From positions 1-14,116 of the forward strand of contig DNQP01000112.1 of the NCBI GenBank assembly GCA_003500955.1: DNA of 14,116 nt, written 5' to 3'. The translations under genes and the position numbers were made by a program. This stretch comes from Curvibacter sp. GTDB lineage: Bacteria; Pseudomonadota; Gammaproteobacteria; Burkholderiales; Burkholderiaceae_C. This document shows positions 13,845-14,116 of the stretch, one piece after another; position 1 is the stretch's first letter; every line of letters begins with the position of its first letter. The notes beneath the pieces were generated by a model. That model searched no databases, had not been told where the DNA came from, and saw nothing but the letters and a program-made list of their open reading frames with translations.

Positions 13845-14116
13845 ATGCCCAACACCCTCTCCACCCTGGACCGCCGTACCCTGCTGTTGGCCGGTCTGGC
13901 CACCGGTCTGTCGGCCTGGGCCAACACCTGGCCGTCCAAGCCCCTGCGCCTGATCGTGCCCTTCGCCCCCGGCGGCAGCTCCGAGATCGTGGCACGCGCC
14001 ATCGCGGGCGAGATGGCCACGACCATCGGGCAGAACGTCTATGTGGAAAACAAGCCGGGCGCCGCCGGCAACATCGGCCTCGACGCCGTGGCCAAGGCCG
14101 CGCCCGACGGCTACAC
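13845..14116 (+). CDS. Tripartite tricarboxylate transporter (TTT) receptor, Bug/TctC family (5' part)
   Basis: The first 90 codons of a periplasmic substrate-binding protein; the frame is open at the right edge. The signal is MPNTLSTLDRRTLLLAGLAT followed by GLSAWA, with a twin arginine and a probable cut after SAWA. The mature part shows the Bug-family N-terminal lobe: WPSKPLRLIVPFAPGGSSEIVARAI (carboxylate-binding loop PFAPGG, with Glu where Asp is usual), then YVENKPGAAGNIGLDAVAKAAPDGY. GGAAGGA at 13833-13839 lies 5 nt before the ATG, the best ribosome-binding site in the window. CAAAAT at 13807-13812 is a possible -10 box. Bug proteins are highly amplified in Burkholderiales and many are orphans without TctA/TctB; the ligand is unknown, typically a small carboxylic acid. 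Confidence 0.93.
   Translation, partial: MPNTLSTLDRRTLLLAGLATGLSAWANTWPSKPLRLIVPFAPGGSSEIVARAIAGEMATTIGQNVYVENKPGAAGNIGLDAVAKAAPDGY

Overview
The window is GC-rich (roughly 65% by eye), densely coding DNA with the codon use and gene repertoire of a betaproteobacterium. It most likely comes from Burkholderiales/Comamonadaceae. The indicators are a Bug/TctC-type receptor gene, a DUF6352-type gene, a fused isobutyryl-CoA mutase, a TakP-like TRAP transporter, and type III pantothenate kinase (CoaX). I see no rRNA, tRNA, CRISPR array, insertion sequence, integrase or phage gene. The region reads as chromosomal metabolic and transport DNA, not as an island.

Layout, left to right. (1) The window opens inside the 3' part of a branched-chain amino-acid-type ABC periplasmic binding protein. 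A perfect 22-bp palindrome follows, then an M20 amidohydrolase (N-acyl amino acid/hippurate hydrolase type). (2) A converging minus-strand group encodes a persulfide dioxygenase-rhodanese fusion followed by coaX. Upstream of it lies a minus-strand fumarylacetoacetate-hydrolase-fold gene with its own strong intrinsic terminator. That protein appears to carry a Tat/lipoprotein signal, which is unusual for the fold. (3) A roughly 250-bp divergent spacer rich in short direct repeats separates it from a plus-strand TRAP operon: receptor (GTG start, Tat signal), two hairpins, small permease, and large permease. The two permease genes overlap by ATGA, and the large permease has an acidic repeat-bearing insertion. 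An intrinsic terminator ends the operon. (4) A perfect 26-bp palindrome lies 10 bp before icmF, a complete 1097-aa fused cobalamin-dependent isobutyryl-CoA mutase. (5) A minus-strand pair follows: a 70-aa conserved-looking small protein and a DUF6352-type protein, converging on icmF. (6) A divergent Bug/TctC receptor gene runs off the right edge.

How the genes may fit together (inference). The common theme is scavenging and breakdown of organic and amino acids. Three receptor families (ABC, TRAP, TTT) lie within 14 kb. The amidohydrolase could release amino acids from N-acyl conjugates, and IcmF interconverts isobutyryl-CoA and n-butyryl-CoA, linking valine catabolism to fatty-acid metabolism. 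The persulfide dioxygenase-rhodanese fusion belongs to sulfide/persulfide detoxification and CoaX to coenzyme A synthesis. Nothing here is a clearly new system. The best leads are the icmF operator, the exported FAH-fold protein, the DctM insertion, and the uncharacterised 70-aa/DUF6352 pair.
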